From assembly GCF_022759505.1 (NCBI RefSeq), contig NZ_CP094289.1, positions 3,889,530-3,953,529 on the forward strand: DNA of 64,000 nucleotides, given 5' to 3'. The DNA is from Georgenia sp. TF02-10. GTDB lineage: Bacteria > Actinomycetota > Actinomycetes > Actinomycetales > Actinomycetaceae. The notes beneath the pieces are model-generated. The model did no database searches. It saw only the letters and a program-made list of their open reading frames with translations, and was not told the DNA's origin. A program made the position numbers and the translations under genes. Positions 25,686 to 33,923 of this stretch are shown here, in pieces. Each line of letters starts with the position of its first letter. Positions within the stretch are counted from its first letter, which is position 1.

Positions 25686-27311
25686 TCAGCCCCAGACCAG
25701 CCCCTGGGCGGGGTCCTGTAGCACGCGGGCGACGTCGGCGAGGACCATGCACCCCAGCGCGCCGTCCACGAGGCGGTGGTCGAAGGAGAGCGCCAGCTGG
25801 GCGACGTGCCGAGGCTTGACCTGGTCGTGGTGCACCCAGGGGCGTTTGGCGATCGTGCCGACGGCGAGGATCGCCGACTCCCCCGGGTTGAGGATCGGGG
25901 TGCCGGCGTCGGTGCCGAACATCCCGATGTTGGTGATGGTCACGGTGCCGTCGGCCATGGCGGCCGGCGGGGTACGGCCGGCGCGGGCGGTGCTGACCAG
26001 GTCGCCGAGGGCGGCGGCCAGCTCGCGGAGGTTCAGCCGGTGGGCGTCCTTGATGTTGGGGACCAGGAGGCCGCGGGGGGTCTCCGCCGCGATGCCGAGG
26101 TTGACGTAGTGCTTGTAGACGATCTCCTTGGCGTCGTCGTCCCAGCTGGCGTTGACCTCGGGGTGGCGGCGGATGGCCAGCAGGAACGCCTTCATCACCA
26201 CGAGCAGCGGGGTCACGTGCACGCCGGCGAACTCCCGGTCGGACCGCAGCCGCTCGACGAGCCGCACGGTCCGGGTCACGTCCACGGTCTGGAAGACCGT
26301 CACGTGCGGGGCGGTGAAGGCCGAGGCGACCATGGCCTCGGCGGTCCGCCGGCGCACCGCCTTGGCGGGGACCCGGGTCTGGCGGCCGTCGGCCGAGACG
26401 GTGCCGCCGGCCAGCCACGGCCGCTCCTCGTCGGCGGTGGTCGGCGTGCCCGGCTCGACGGCCGCCTCGGCGCCCGGTCGGAAGGCCTCGACGTCCTCCC
26501 GGGTGACCAGCCCGCCCGGCCCGGTGCCGACGACGGCCTCGAGGTCCACGCCCAGGTCCTTGGCGAGCTTGCGCACCGGCGGCTTGGCCAGGGCCCGGGC
26601 AGGCGCCGGGGCCGCGGGCGCGGGAGCTGCGGGCGCGGGGGATGCCGCCGGCGATGCGGCCGGAGCCGGGGCTGCGGCCTGGGGCGCCGGCACCGGGGCT
26701 CCGGCCGAGGGCGCGGCCGGGGCAGGCGCTCCGGCCGGTGCGGGGCCTCCGGGTCGACGGCGGCGCCGGGCGGCAGCACCGGGCCGGGTGCCGTAGCCGA
26801 CGAGCACGCTGCCGGAGGAGTCGGGCGCCGTCGCCGCCTGCCCCTGGCCGGCTGACGCCCCCTCACCCGCCGCGCCTGCCGCGGCCGCCGTCTCGGCCGC
26901 GACCTCGCCCACCTCGGCCACCACCTGGGCGGCCTCGCCGGCCGCGGCCTCGCCCGCCGAGGCCTCGCCGGGCCCGCCCGGCGCCGCCTGGCCGCGCTGG
27001 CCGTTCGCGGCCGGCTCGCTGCCCGCCGCGCCCCGCGCCCCGCCGTCGTCCGACGGCGCCCCGCCCGGGTCGACGTCGATGACGATGATCGGCGAGCCGA
27101 CCGGGACGGTGGCGCCCTCGGGGGCCACCAGCTCGTGCACGACCCCGGCGAACGGGCTCGGGAGCTCCACCACGGACTTCGCCGTCTCGATCTCGCAGAG
27201 CTGCTGGTCGACCTCGACCGTGTCGCCCACGGCGACCGACCAGGCGACGATGTCGGCCTCGGTCAGGCCCTCGCCGACGTCGGGGAGGCGGAACTGCTGG
27301 TAGCTGGGCAC
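25686..27311 (-). CDS. bkdC: Branched-chain 2-oxo acid dehydrogenase E2 (dihydrolipoamide acyltransferase)
   Basis: This 541-residue E2 has a single lipoyl domain with the lipoyl lysine in EIETAKSVVE (K45). A very long Ala/Pro/Gly linker follows, then an E3/E1-binding domain (VRKLAKDLGVDLEAVVGTGP). The acyltransferase domain ends with the catalytic SFDHRLVDGALG. It moves the acyl group from E1-bound thiamine to CoA. The start is GTG at 27311, preceded by AAGGAG. It follows the E1 alpha and beta genes, completing E1-E2. E3 is not in the window. Branched-chain rather than pyruvate specificity is the usual reading for heteromeric E1 in actinobacteria. Confidence 0.9.
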   Translation of the reverse strand: MPSYQQFRLPDVGEGLTEADIVAWSVAVGDTVEVDQQLCEIETAKSVVELPSPFAGVVHELVAPEGATVPVGSPIIVIDVDPGGAPSDDGGARGAAGSEPAANGQRGQAAPGGPGEASAGEAAAGEAAQVVAEVGEVAAETAAAAGAAGEGASAGQGQAATAPDSSGSVLVGYGTRPGAAARRRRRPGGPAPAGAPAPAAPSAGAPVPAPQAAAPAPAASPAASPAPAAPAPAAPAPARALAKPPVRKLAKDLGVDLEAVVGTGPGGLVTREDVEAFRPGAEAAVEPGTPTTADEERPWLAGGTVSADGRQTRVPAKAVRRRTAEAMVASAFTAPHVTVFQTVDVTRTVRLVERLRSDREFAGVHVTPLLVVMKAFLLAIRRHPEVNASWDDDAKEIVYKHYVNLGIAAETPRGLLVPNIKDAHRLNLRELAAALGDLVSTARAGRTPPAAMADGTVTITNIGMFGTDAGTPILNPGESAILAVGTIAKRPWVHHDQVKPRHVAQLALSFDHRLVDGALGCMVLADVARVLQDPAQGLVWG

Positions 27312-27376
27312 ACGGGCTCCTTCTCGCTCATCGGGCGCCCGGCCCGCCCGCCGGGGCACGCCGGGCTGTCGTGACG

Positions 27377-28375
27377 TCAGTACGCCAGGCTGCGGTCGAC
27401 GGCGTCCAGCACGCGGTCGAGCCCGGGCAGGTACTCCTCCTCGTGCACCGCCGCCGGGTAGGGGGTGTGGAACCCGCCCACCCGGAGCACCGGGGCCTGG
27501 AGCAGGTAGAAGCAGCGCTCGCTGATCCGCGCGGCGAGCTCCGCGCCCGGGCCGAAGAAGACCGGTGCCTCGTGGACGACGACGAGCCGGCCGGTGCGGG
27601 CGACGGACGCGGCGACGGCGTCGACGTCGAGCGGGGAGACCGAGCGCAGGTCGATGACCTCCACGCTGGTGCCCTCCCCGGCGGCCACCTCCGCGGCGGT
27701 CAGGACGGTCTTCACGGTGGGGCCGTAGCCGACCACGGTGACGTCCTCGCCGGGTCGGACCGTGCGGGCCGCGTGCAGCCCGGTGGTCACCGCGCGCTCG
27801 TCGAGGTCGACGGCGGCGGTCAGGTCCACCTCGCCCTTGTCCCAGTACCGGGACTTCGGCTCGAGGAAGATGACCGGGTCGGGGGCGGCGATCGCCTGCT
27901 GGATCATGGCGTAGCCGTCCGCCGCGGTGGCCGGCGTGACGATCCGCAGGCCGGCGGTGTGCGCGAACAGCGCCTCGGGGGACTCGCTGTGGTGCTCCAC
28001 CGCGCCGATCCCGCCGCCGAACGGCATCCGGATGACGACCGGCAGGCTCAGGTAGCCGTTGGAGCGGTAGGTGAGCTTGGCGAGCTGGGAGGTGATCTGG
28101 TCGAAGCCGGGGAAGACGAACCCGTCGAACTGGATCTCGCACACCGGCCGGTACCCGGCCATGGCCAGCCCGATCGCGGTGCCGATGATCCCGGACTCGG
28201 CCAGCGGGGTGTCCACCACCCGGGCCGGGCCGAAGTCCTTGTGCAGGTCGGCGGTGACCCGGAAGACCCCGCCGAGGGGGCCGATGTCCTCCCCCATGAG
28301 CATGACCTTCTCGTCGTGCTCCATGGCCCGGCGGAGCCCGGCGTTGATCGCCCGGGCCAGCGGCATCGCGCTCAC
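27377..28375 (-). CDS. bkdB: Branched-chain 2-oxo acid dehydrogenase E1 beta subunit
   Basis: This 332-residue transketolase-like beta subunit has LMGEDIGPLGGVFRVT, DTPLAESGIIGTAIGLA and GAVEHHSESPEALFAH, all typical of E1 beta. With E1 alpha it decarboxylates branched-chain 2-oxo acids and acylates the E2 lipoyl group. The start is GTG at 28375, overlapping the alpha subunit's stop as GTGA. The short gap to bkdC (65 bases) indicates one transcript. In actinobacteria the products feed branched-chain fatty acid primers. Confidence 0.92.
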   Translation of the reverse strand: MSAMPLARAINAGLRRAMEHDEKVMLMGEDIGPLGGVFRVTADLHKDFGPARVVDTPLAESGIIGTAIGLAMAGYRPVCEIQFDGFVFPGFDQITSQLAKLTYRSNGYLSLPVVIRMPFGGGIGAVEHHSESPEALFAHTAGLRIVTPATAADGYAMIQQAIAAPDPVIFLEPKSRYWDKGEVDLTAAVDLDERAVTTGLHAARTVRPGEDVTVVGYGPTVKTVLTAAEVAAGEGTSVEVIDLRSVSPLDVDAVAASVARTGRLVVVHEAPVFFGPGAELAARISERCFYLLQAPVLRVGGFHTPYPAAVHEEEYLPGLDRVLDAVDRSLAY

Positions 28376-29514
28376 TGGTCCGCCTCCGCGAAGGAGGCCT
28401 CGAACGCGGCCTGCTCGGCGCGCTCGGCGTCGATGAGGGGGTGCGCGGCGGTGTAGACGTGGTCGAACATCGCCGAGTGCGGGGGCGGCTCCAGACCCCG
28501 GGCGAAGGCGCGGACCTCCGCGACGAGGGCGGCGGCGTCGTCGTCCACGCCCGCGACGAACGCCTCGTCCGCCAGGCCCTCCGCCTCCAGGTGGGCCCGC
28601 AGCCGGGTGATCGGGTCCCGGGTGCGCCACAGGTCCTCCTCGGCCCGGTCCCGGTAGCGGGTGGGGTCGTCGGAGGTGGTGTGCGCGCCCATCCGGTAGG
28701 TGACGGCCTCGATGAAGGTCGGCCCGCCGCCGGACCGGGCCCGCTCCAGCGCCTCGGTGGCGACGGCGTAGCAGGCCAGCACGTCGTTGCCGTCCACCCG
28801 CACCGACGGCATGCCGAACCCGCCGCCGCGAGAGGCGAGCGGGACCCGGCTCTGGGTGGTGGACGGCACGGAGATGGCCCACTGGTTGTTCTGGCAGAAG
28901 AAGACCACCGGGGCGTTCGTGGAGGCGGCGAAGACCAGGGCCTCGTTGGTGTCCCCCTGGGAGGTGGCGCCGTCGCCGAAGTAGGCGACGACGGCCCGGT
29001 CCCGCGCCGGGTCCCCGGTGCCGACGTCGCCGTCGCGCTGGACGCCCATGGCGTAGCCGACGGCGTGCAGGGTGTGGGCGCCGATGACGAAGGTGTAGAT
29101 GTGGAAGTTGTGCGTGCGGGGGTCCCAGCCGCCGTGCCGGGTGCCGCGGAAGACCGGCAGCAGCTCGCGCAGGTCCAGCCCCCGCACCTGGGCGACGCCG
29201 TGCTCCCGGTAGGAGGGGAAGACGAAGTCCCGCGGGCGCAGGGCGTGGGCGGAGCCGACCTGGGCGCCCTCCTGCCCCTGGCACGGCGGCCACAGGCCGA
29301 GCTCGCCCTGGCGCTGCAGAGCGGTGGCGGCGGTGTCGAAGGCGCGCGTGAGGACCATGTCGCGGTACATCGTCCGCAGCTGGTCGGTGGTCAGTCCTGC
29401 CGCGAGCGGTCCGTAGAGCGGGTGATCGTGTCGCCTGCCTTGCGGATCCAGGAGCTGGACCTGCGGGCCGGGTGCGGCCTCGGGTCCGACGATCGCGGTG
29501 AGCGGTTCGGTCAC
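28372..29514 (-). CDS. bkdA: Branched-chain 2-oxo acid dehydrogenase E1 alpha subunit
   Basis: This 380-residue thiamine-diphosphate subunit contains the GDG...NN cofactor motif (GDGATSQGDTNEALVFA then CQNNQW). A phosphorylation-loop-like YRMGAHTTSDDPTRYR follows. The start is GTG at 29514, with GAGGAGG about six bases upstream; the ATG at 29550 adds a short Arg-rich extension. It is the first gene of the leftward bkdABC operon. Palindromes at 29644-29659 and 29844-29866 precede it, and an IS630 element has inserted 350 bases upstream. Confidence 0.92.
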   Translation of the reverse strand: MTEPLTAIVGPEAAPGPQVQLLDPQGRRHDHPLYGPLAAGLTTDQLRTMYRDMVLTRAFDTAATALQRQGELGLWPPCQGQEGAQVGSAHALRPRDFVFPSYREHGVAQVRGLDLRELLPVFRGTRHGGWDPRTHNFHIYTFVIGAHTLHAVGYAMGVQRDGDVGTGDPARDRAVVAYFGDGATSQGDTNEALVFAASTNAPVVFFCQNNQWAISVPSTTQSRVPLASRGGGFGMPSVRVDGNDVLACYAVATEALERARSGGGPTFIEAVTYRMGAHTTSDDPTRYRDRAEEDLWRTRDPITRLRAHLEAEGLADEAFVAGVDDDAAALVAEVRAFARGLEPPPHSAMFDHVYTAAHPLIDAERAEQAAFEASFAEADQ

Positions 29515-29643
29515 GCAACCTCCTCGGCGACGGTGCCTCGTTCCGGGCACGCTACCTCACCTGTCGACGCCGTGCCCGCGGTTCCTGGTGGGTTCCGCGG
29601 GCGCGGCGCGGTCCGGACCGCCGGGGGTGGTGGCGGCCGCGAA

Positions 29644-29659
29644 CCTACGCCAGCGTAGG
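29644..29659. promoter_or_regulatory. Palindromic operator candidate upstream of bkdA
   Basis: CCTACGC-CA-GCGTAGG has perfect 7-bp arms. A further CTACGGCTGCGTAGG follows at once, giving three GCGTAGG/CTACG half-sites within ~30 bases, about 130-160 bases upstream of bkdA. Lrp-type or TetR-type regulators of bkd operons use such arrays; the regulator here is unknown. Confidence 0.5.
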
Positions 29660-29843
29660 CTACGGCTGCGTAGGTACAGGTTTGCCGGATCCTCCAAGTT
29701 TGGGATGGCTGGGATGGCAGAGCTGGCAAAATCTTGTCCGGTGTCTACAGATGGCTGGCGCGCAGGGCCCGAGTGCGGGCGTCCGGGCGGTACGGCCGCC
29801 CCCGAGGCCGCGCCGCCGGTCTGTGGGGCACCGAGAATGGCAA

Positions 29844-29866
29844 AACGGTTGTGATCAACAACCGTT
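29844..29866. terminator. Inverted repeat abutting the IS630 left end
   Basis: Arms AACGGTTGT and ACAACCGTT (9 bp) enclose the loop GATCA. The right arm ends exactly at the T of the TA target dinucleotide. It is either an older terminator or operator, or a structured target chosen by the transposase. It is much lower in GC than its surroundings. Confidence 0.5.
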
Positions 29867-29867
29867 A

Positions 29868-30997
29868 CTAAGGCGGTCGTAAGTAGGTCGACTCCGGCGG
29901 CCTTTTCTGCCATAATGGTTCTATGCGCGACAACGACGGCCGGAAGCTGGACCACGCCACCTTGGAGCAGATGCGGTTCCGCGCGGTGGACGCGGTAGAG
30001 GCCGGGGCCCACCCGGAAGATGTCGCGAAGATGCTGGGGATGCACGCGAAAACGGTGTACGGGTGGTTGGCCAGAGCGCGTGAGGGTGGCCGGGATGCGT
30101 TGAAGGCCAAACCGGTCCCGGGTCGGCCACCAAAGCTGGACGGAAGCCAGCTGCGCCGGCTTTACACACTGATCGTCGGGACCAACCCGCGCCAGCTCCA
30201 GTTCGACTTCGAGCTGTGGACCCGGGCGATGGTGCGTGAGGTGATCCGGCGCGAGTTCGGGGTGCACCTGTCGGAGGTGTCCGTGGGCCGGTTGCTCAGG
30301 AAGCTCGGCCTGTCGCCCCAGCGCCCGCTGTGGCGGGCCTGGCAGGCCGACCCCGAGGCGGTGGAGCGGTGGAAGGCGGAGGAGTTCCCCGCGATCCGGG
30401 CGGCGGCCAAGGCCGAGGGCGCGACGGTGTACTTCGCGGACGAGGCCGGCATCCGCTCGGACTACCACGCCGGGACCACCTGGGCCCCGGTCGGGCGCAC
30501 CCCGGTGGTCAAGGCCACCGGGGCCCGGCACTCCCTGAACATGATCTCCGCGCTCACCCCCGCCGGAAAGCTGCGGTTCGCCACCTACACCGGCTCCTTC
30601 ACCGCCGACCAGTTCATCAGCTTCTGCAAGAAGCTGCTCGCCGACACCGGCCGCGACGGCGGCGGCGGGGTGTACCTGGTCGTCGACGGTCACTCCACCC
30701 ACAAGGCCAAGAAGGTCAAGGAGTTCATCGCCTCCACCGACGGCCGGCTGAAGGTGTTCATCCTGCCCGCCTACTCACCACAGCTCAACCCCGACGAGTG
30801 GGTCTGGAAGAACGTCAAGCACGACCGCGTCGGGCGCACCGCCCCACGCACCGCCGAGGAGTTCAAGAGCAACGTCATCGCCGCGCTCCACCGCCTCCAG
30901 AAACTACCGCACCTGGTACGCGGGTTCTTCGCCGATCCAGATCTCCGCTACATCACCGCATAACGGACCGGAGTCGACTTACTTACGTTCTCCTTAG
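29868..30997. mobile_element. IS630-family insertion sequence, intact
   Basis: The element is 1130 bp with 30-bp imperfect terminal inverted repeats (29868-29897 and 30968-30997). Both begin CTAAGG and end GTCGACTCCGG, with five mismatches. It is flanked by TA dinucleotides (29866-29867 and 30998-30999), the hallmark TA duplication of IS630/Tc1-type transposition. One intact transposase fills it. It lies between the bkdA promoter region and the 3' side of hisC. Confidence 0.92.
29923..30963 (+). CDS. IS630-family transposase
   Basis: This 346-residue DDE transposase has an N-terminal HTH (EDVAKMLGMHAKTVYGWLAR) and a second winged-helix region. The catalytic triad appears in YFADEAGI (D), YLVVDGHSTH (D) and PQLNPDEWVW (E). 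It cuts and pastes the element at TA sites. ATG at 29923 is inside the left inverted repeat's downstream flank. The reading frame is complete, so the element may be active. Confidence 0.93.
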   Translation: MRDNDGRKLDHATLEQMRFRAVDAVEAGAHPEDVAKMLGMHAKTVYGWLARAREGGRDALKAKPVPGRPPKLDGSQLRRLYTLIVGTNPRQLQFDFELWTRAMVREVIRREFGVHLSEVSVGRLLRKLGLSPQRPLWRAWQADPEAVERWKAEEFPAIRAAAKAEGATVYFADEAGIRSDYHAGTTWAPVGRTPVVKATGARHSLNMISALTPAGKLRFATYTGSFTADQFISFCKKLLADTGRDGGGGVYLVVDGHSTHKAKKVKEFIASTDGRLKVFILPAYSPQLNPDEWVWKNVKHDRVGRTAPRTAEEFKSNVIAALHRLQKLPHLVRGFFADPDLRYITA

Positions 30998-31133
30998 TAT
31001 GCCAGTTTCGATGCGCAGCCAGGGCCGGAGCCGCCGGGAGGTCCCCGGGGAGGAGCCCCGGCCGGAGCACCGAGGCAGTCGAGCGTCAGCCGCGCCTGCG
31101 TCCGTGCGGACGCCCGCGCCGCCGGTCGCCGCG

Positions 31134-32216
31134 TCAGGAACCCACGCGCTCGATCCACCCCTGGGCGACCTCGAGGAAGAGGTCGTTCCCCTCCGGCTCG
31201 CCGACGGAGACCCGCACCCCCTCCCCGCCGAAGGCGCGCACCAGCACGCCGCGGTGCCGGGCGGCCTGCGCGAACGTCGTCGACCGGCGGCCCAGGGCCA
31301 GCCAGACGAAGTTCCCCTGCGGGTCGGGCACCTGCCAGCCCTGCGCGCGCAGCCGGCCGACGACCCGGTCCCGCTCGGCGACCACCTGCACCACCCGCGC
31401 CCGCACGGCCTGCTGCTCGGGCAGGGCGGCGAGCGCGGCGGCCATGGCCAGGGAGCTGACGCCGAAGGGGGTGGCGGTGGCGCGGAAGCCGGCGGTCAGG
31501 CGGCGCCGGGCCAGGGCGTAGCCGACGCGGAGCCCGGCGAGGCCGTAGGCCTTGGAGAAGGTGCGAAGCACCACGAGGTTCTTGTGCGCGGCCAGCAGGG
31601 CGGGCCCGTCGGTGGCGTCGGGCTGGCGGACGAACTCGATGTAGGCCTCGTCCAGGACGACCAGGACGTTCGCCGGCACGGCGGCGAGGAAGTCGGCGAC
31701 CTCGGTCTGGGTCAGCGCCGGGCCAGTGGGGTTGTTCGGGCTGCACAGCAGGACCGCCCGGGTGCGCGGGGTCACCGCGGCGGCCATGGCGGTCAGGTCG
31801 TGCCGACCGGCGGCGTCGAGGGGGACGGTGACCGCCATCGCCCCGGCCACCTGGGTCGCGATGGGGTAGGCCTCGAACGACCGCCAGGGCAGGACGACCT
31901 CGTCGCCGGGCTGGCACACGGCGGAGAGGATGTGGGCCAGGACGGCGACCGAGCCGTTGCCCACGGTCACCCGCTCGGCACCGACGCCGTGCCAGGCGCC
32001 GAGGGCCTCGACGAGCGCGGTGGCGTGCATGTCCGGGTAGCGGTTGACGTCCGCGGCGGCGTCGGCCAGCGCGGCCAACACGGCGGGCAGGGGCGAGAAC
32101 GGGATCTCGTTGCTGGAGAGCTTGAAGACCTGGGTGCCGACCGGGCGCTCGCCCGGCACGTAGGCGGGCAGGGACTCGATGTCCGGGCGCAGCCGGACGG
32201 CGGGGCTCTTCGGCAT
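31134..32216 (-). CDS. hisC: Histidinol-phosphate aminotransferase
   Basis: This 360-residue class I/II PLP aminotransferase has FKLSSNEIPFSPLP at the N-terminus, CSPNNPTGP, LDEAYIEF and the PLP-lysine motif RTFSKAYGLAGLRVGY. It converts imidazole acetol phosphate and glutamate to histidinol phosphate. In actinobacteria, paralogues of this type can act on aromatic amino acids (Pat), and with no other his genes nearby that alternative stays open. The ATG at 32216 is the natural N-terminus. It diverges from the fluoride-channel transcript. Confidence 0.88.
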   Translation of the reverse strand: MPKSPAVRLRPDIESLPAYVPGERPVGTQVFKLSSNEIPFSPLPAVLAALADAAADVNRYPDMHATALVEALGAWHGVGAERVTVGNGSVAVLAHILSAVCQPGDEVVLPWRSFEAYPIATQVAGAMAVTVPLDAAGRHDLTAMAAAVTPRTRAVLLCSPNNPTGPALTQTEVADFLAAVPANVLVVLDEAYIEFVRQPDATDGPALLAAHKNLVVLRTFSKAYGLAGLRVGYALARRRLTAGFRATATPFGVSSLAMAAALAALPEQQAVRARVVQVVAERDRVVGRLRAQGWQVPDPQGNFVWLALGRRSTTFAQAARHRGVLVRAFGGEGVRVSVGEPEGNDLFLEVAQGWIERVGS

Positions 32217-32256
32217 GGGCCCAAGGATGGCACCTGCCGACGGCGCCCGTCCGGGG

Positions 32257-32405
32257 TGGCCGTCGAGGTCGGGTCCCGCCTGCCCGTTGAGGTACCCGTC
32301 CCAGTTGCCCGTCGAGGTACCCGTCCCATTTGCCCGTCGAGGTGCCCGTCCCAGTTGCCCGTCGAGGTGCCCGTCCCAGTTGCCCGTCGAGGTGCCCGTC
32401 CGGGC
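32257..32405. repeat. 25-bp tandem repeat array between hisC and the fluoride riboswitch
   Basis: Five 25-bp units (phase 32281, 32306, 32331, 32356, 32381) share the core TGCCCGTCGAGGTGCCCGTC, and a degenerate sixth copy begins at 32257. The array lies directly upstream of the riboswitch, where the crcB promoter should be. It has no spacers, so it is not a CRISPR array. Confidence 0.92.
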
Positions 32406-32423
32406 GGGACGGTACCGTCAGCG

Positions 32424-32522
32424 GTCGGCGATGGATCCCGCCGGGGCCGCGCTCAGGCCCGAACCGCCGCCAGGCTGATGGTTCCTGTCTCGTCGACCCA
32501 CGGCGGGCAGGACCGTGCCCGC
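32424..32522 (+). promoter_or_regulatory. Fluoride riboswitch (crcB motif) with expression-platform hairpin
   Basis: The aptamer spans about 32424-32490 and follows the crcB RNA consensus: GGCGATGG-ATCC-CGCC, a GGGCC/GGCCC stem, GAACCGCC, then AGGCTGATGGTTCCTGTC. GGATCC can pair with GGTTCC to form the family's pseudoknot with one mismatch. A 7-bp hairpin follows (GCGGGCA 32503-32509 with TGCCCGC 32516-32522) just before the GGGAGGAG ribosome site, a plausible switch for translation or termination. Downstream are two fluoride-channel genes, the expected regulon. The call rests on consensus recognition and context. Confidence 0.85.
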
Positions 32523-32537
32523 GGGAGGAGATCCACG

Positions 32538-32996
32538 ATGCGACCACCTGCCTGGTCCCAGATCGGCCGGATGAGCGTCCTGGTCGCCGTCGGCGGCTCG
32601 ATCGGCACCGCTGCCCGCGCCTGCCTCGAGTCCGTCTTCCCGCCGCCACCGGGCGGGCTGCCGTGGGTCACGCTGGTGATCAACGTCGCCGGCTCGTTCG
32701 CGCTCGGCCTCATCCTCGAGCTGCTGCTCCGCGGCGGACCGGACAGCGGATGGCGCCAGGCCCTGCGGCTGGGCTGCGGCACCGGCGTGATCGGCGGCTT
32801 CACCACGTACAGCACCTTCATCCTCGAGATCGACCGGCTCGCCCGGGAGGGCGCCCTCGCGACCGCCGTCGGCTACACGGCGCTGAGCGTCGGCCTCGGC
32901 CTCGTGGCGGCGGGCACGGGCATCGCGACTGCGATCCGGATCGCCCGGCACTCACGGCCCGCTGGGTCCGCAGGGTCCGCAGGACCCGCCCGGTGA
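32538..32996 (+). CDS. crcB: Fluoride ion channel subunit CrcB/Fluc, first copy
   Basis: This 152-residue protein has four membrane helices. The Fluc signatures are visible as NVAGSFALG (helix 2) and GGFTTYSTFILE (helix 3 break with the Phe/Thr/Ser pore residues). Fluc channels expel fluoride as small dimers. The ATG at 32538 follows GGGAGGAG. A Ser/Ala/Gly-rich tail ends the protein. Its stop overlaps the start of the second crcB (GTGA), and a fluoride riboswitch lies just upstream. Two adjacent genes suggest a heterodimeric channel. Confidence 0.93.
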   Translation: MRPPAWSQIGRMSVLVAVGGSIGTAARACLESVFPPPPGGLPWVTLVINVAGSFALGLILELLLRGGPDSGWRQALRLGCGTGVIGGFTTYSTFILEIDRLAREGALATAVGYTALSVGLGLVAAGTGIATAIRIARHSRPAGSAGSAGPAR

Positions 32997-33355
32997 TCGC
33001 CCTGCTCGCCGCGCTCGCCGGCGGGCTCGGCGCCGCCGCCCGCTTCCTCCTCGACACCCTGGTCGCCCGCCACAACCCGCTCGGCGTCCCCCTGGGCACG
33101 ATCGTCGTCAACGTCACCTCCTGCCTCCTGCTCGGGCTCCTCACCGGCTGGGCCATCGCCCACCCCGCCGGGACCGCGGTCACGACCGTCCTCGGCGTCG
33201 GCCTCCTCGGCGGTTACTCCACCTTCAGCACCGCCACCGTCGAGGGTGTGCGCCTGCTCCGCGGCGGTGACGCGTGGGCGGCGCTCGTGCACACCGGCGG
33301 CATGCTCGCCCTGAGCCTCGCCGCCTCGACGCTGGGGCTCCTCGTCGCTGCGTGA
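32993..33355 (+). CDS. crcB: Fluoride ion channel subunit CrcB/Fluc, second copy
   Basis: This 120-residue four-helix protein has NVTSCLLLGLLTG and GGYSTFSTATVE, the same pore motifs as its neighbour. The start is GTG at 32993, overlapping the first crcB stop by four bases. Paired fluoride-channel genes in Gram-positive bacteria usually encode the two halves of an antiparallel heterodimer. Expression should follow the riboswitch at 32424. Confidence 0.93.
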   Translation: MIALLAALAGGLGAAARFLLDTLVARHNPLGVPLGTIVVNVTSCLLLGLLTGWAIAHPAGTAVTTVLGVGLLGGYSTFSTATVEGVRLLRGGDAWAALVHTGGMLALSLAASTLGLLVAA

Positions 33356-33448
33356 GGCCCCGATGCTCCCGCCGCGCAAGGACGCGCAGATGCCTCCCGC
33401 CCGGTAAAGACGAGGCCCGGGGCACCGGCGATGGCATGATCGGGGACC

Positions 33449-33829
33449 ATGTCGCTGCTCGTCAGGTTCGTGGTCAACGGCGTCGCGCTGTGGCTGTGCT
33501 CGCTCATCGTCCCCGGCATCGCGCTGCCCCCGGGGGCCACCACCGGCGAGCAGCTGCTCGGCCTCGCGGTCGTCGCGGCGGTGTTCACCCTGGTCAACCT
33601 CGTGGTGCGGCCGGTGGTGAAGCTGCTCTCGCTGCCCTTCTACCTGCTCACGCTGGGCCTGTTCTTCCTCGTGGTCAACGCCCTGATGCTGCTGCTGACC
33701 GGCTGGCTCTCCGGGCTGACCGGCTTCGGGCTGGAGGTGGATGGGTTCTGGCCGGCGGTGCTGGGCGGGCTGATCATCTCGGTCGTCAGCTGGATCCTGC
33801 ACGCGGTGATCCCGGGCGACCACGACTGA
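33449..33829 (+). CDS. Phage holin family 4-like (PF04020) membrane protein
   Basis: This 126-residue protein has four membrane helices and the family block TLVNLVVRPVVKLLSLPFYL followed by LTLGLFFLVVNALMLLL. Despite its database name the family is chromosomal and widespread, with no phage genes here. The function is unknown. The start ATG at 33449 lies 93 bases after crcB, so it may be independently transcribed. Confidence 0.85.
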   Translation: MSLLVRFVVNGVALWLCSLIVPGIALPPGATTGEQLLGLAVVAAVFTLVNLVVRPVVKLLSLPFYLLTLGLFFLVVNALMLLLTGWLSGLTGFGLEVDGFWPAVLGGLIISVVSWILHAVIPGDHD

Positions 33830-33835
33830 CCGCAC

Positions 33836-33923
33836 CCGTCAGCGCCCTGGCTGCTGGACCGTCAGCGCCCCGGTCGCTGAACCCGTCAGCGAGCGCCCGG
33901 GCCGCTGGACCCGTCAGCGCTCC
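33836..33923. repeat. Degenerate ~24-bp tandem repeat overlapping a stop codon
   Basis: Four copies of a CCGTCAGCG-initiated unit start at 33836, 33859, 33883 and 33911. The last contains the stop codon (TGA, read leftward at 33914-33916) of the alpha/beta hydrolase gene. The array fills the convergent gap. Confidence 0.75.

Larger units (their letters stand above)
29515..29867. other. bkd promoter region cut by the IS630 insertion
   Basis: These 353 bases lie upstream of bkdA and carry no recognised gene. The CCTACGC-type palindrome (29644-29659) and a 23-bp hairpin (29844-29866) touching the IS left end are the notable structures. Confidence 0.6.

Noticed and set aside
32257..32405. Possible CRISPR array
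   Set aside because: Units are directly adjacent with no spacers, and no cas genes are present.
33449..33829. Prophage holin
   Set aside because: The family name is historical. No other phage genes are nearby, and the protein type is common in chromosomes.
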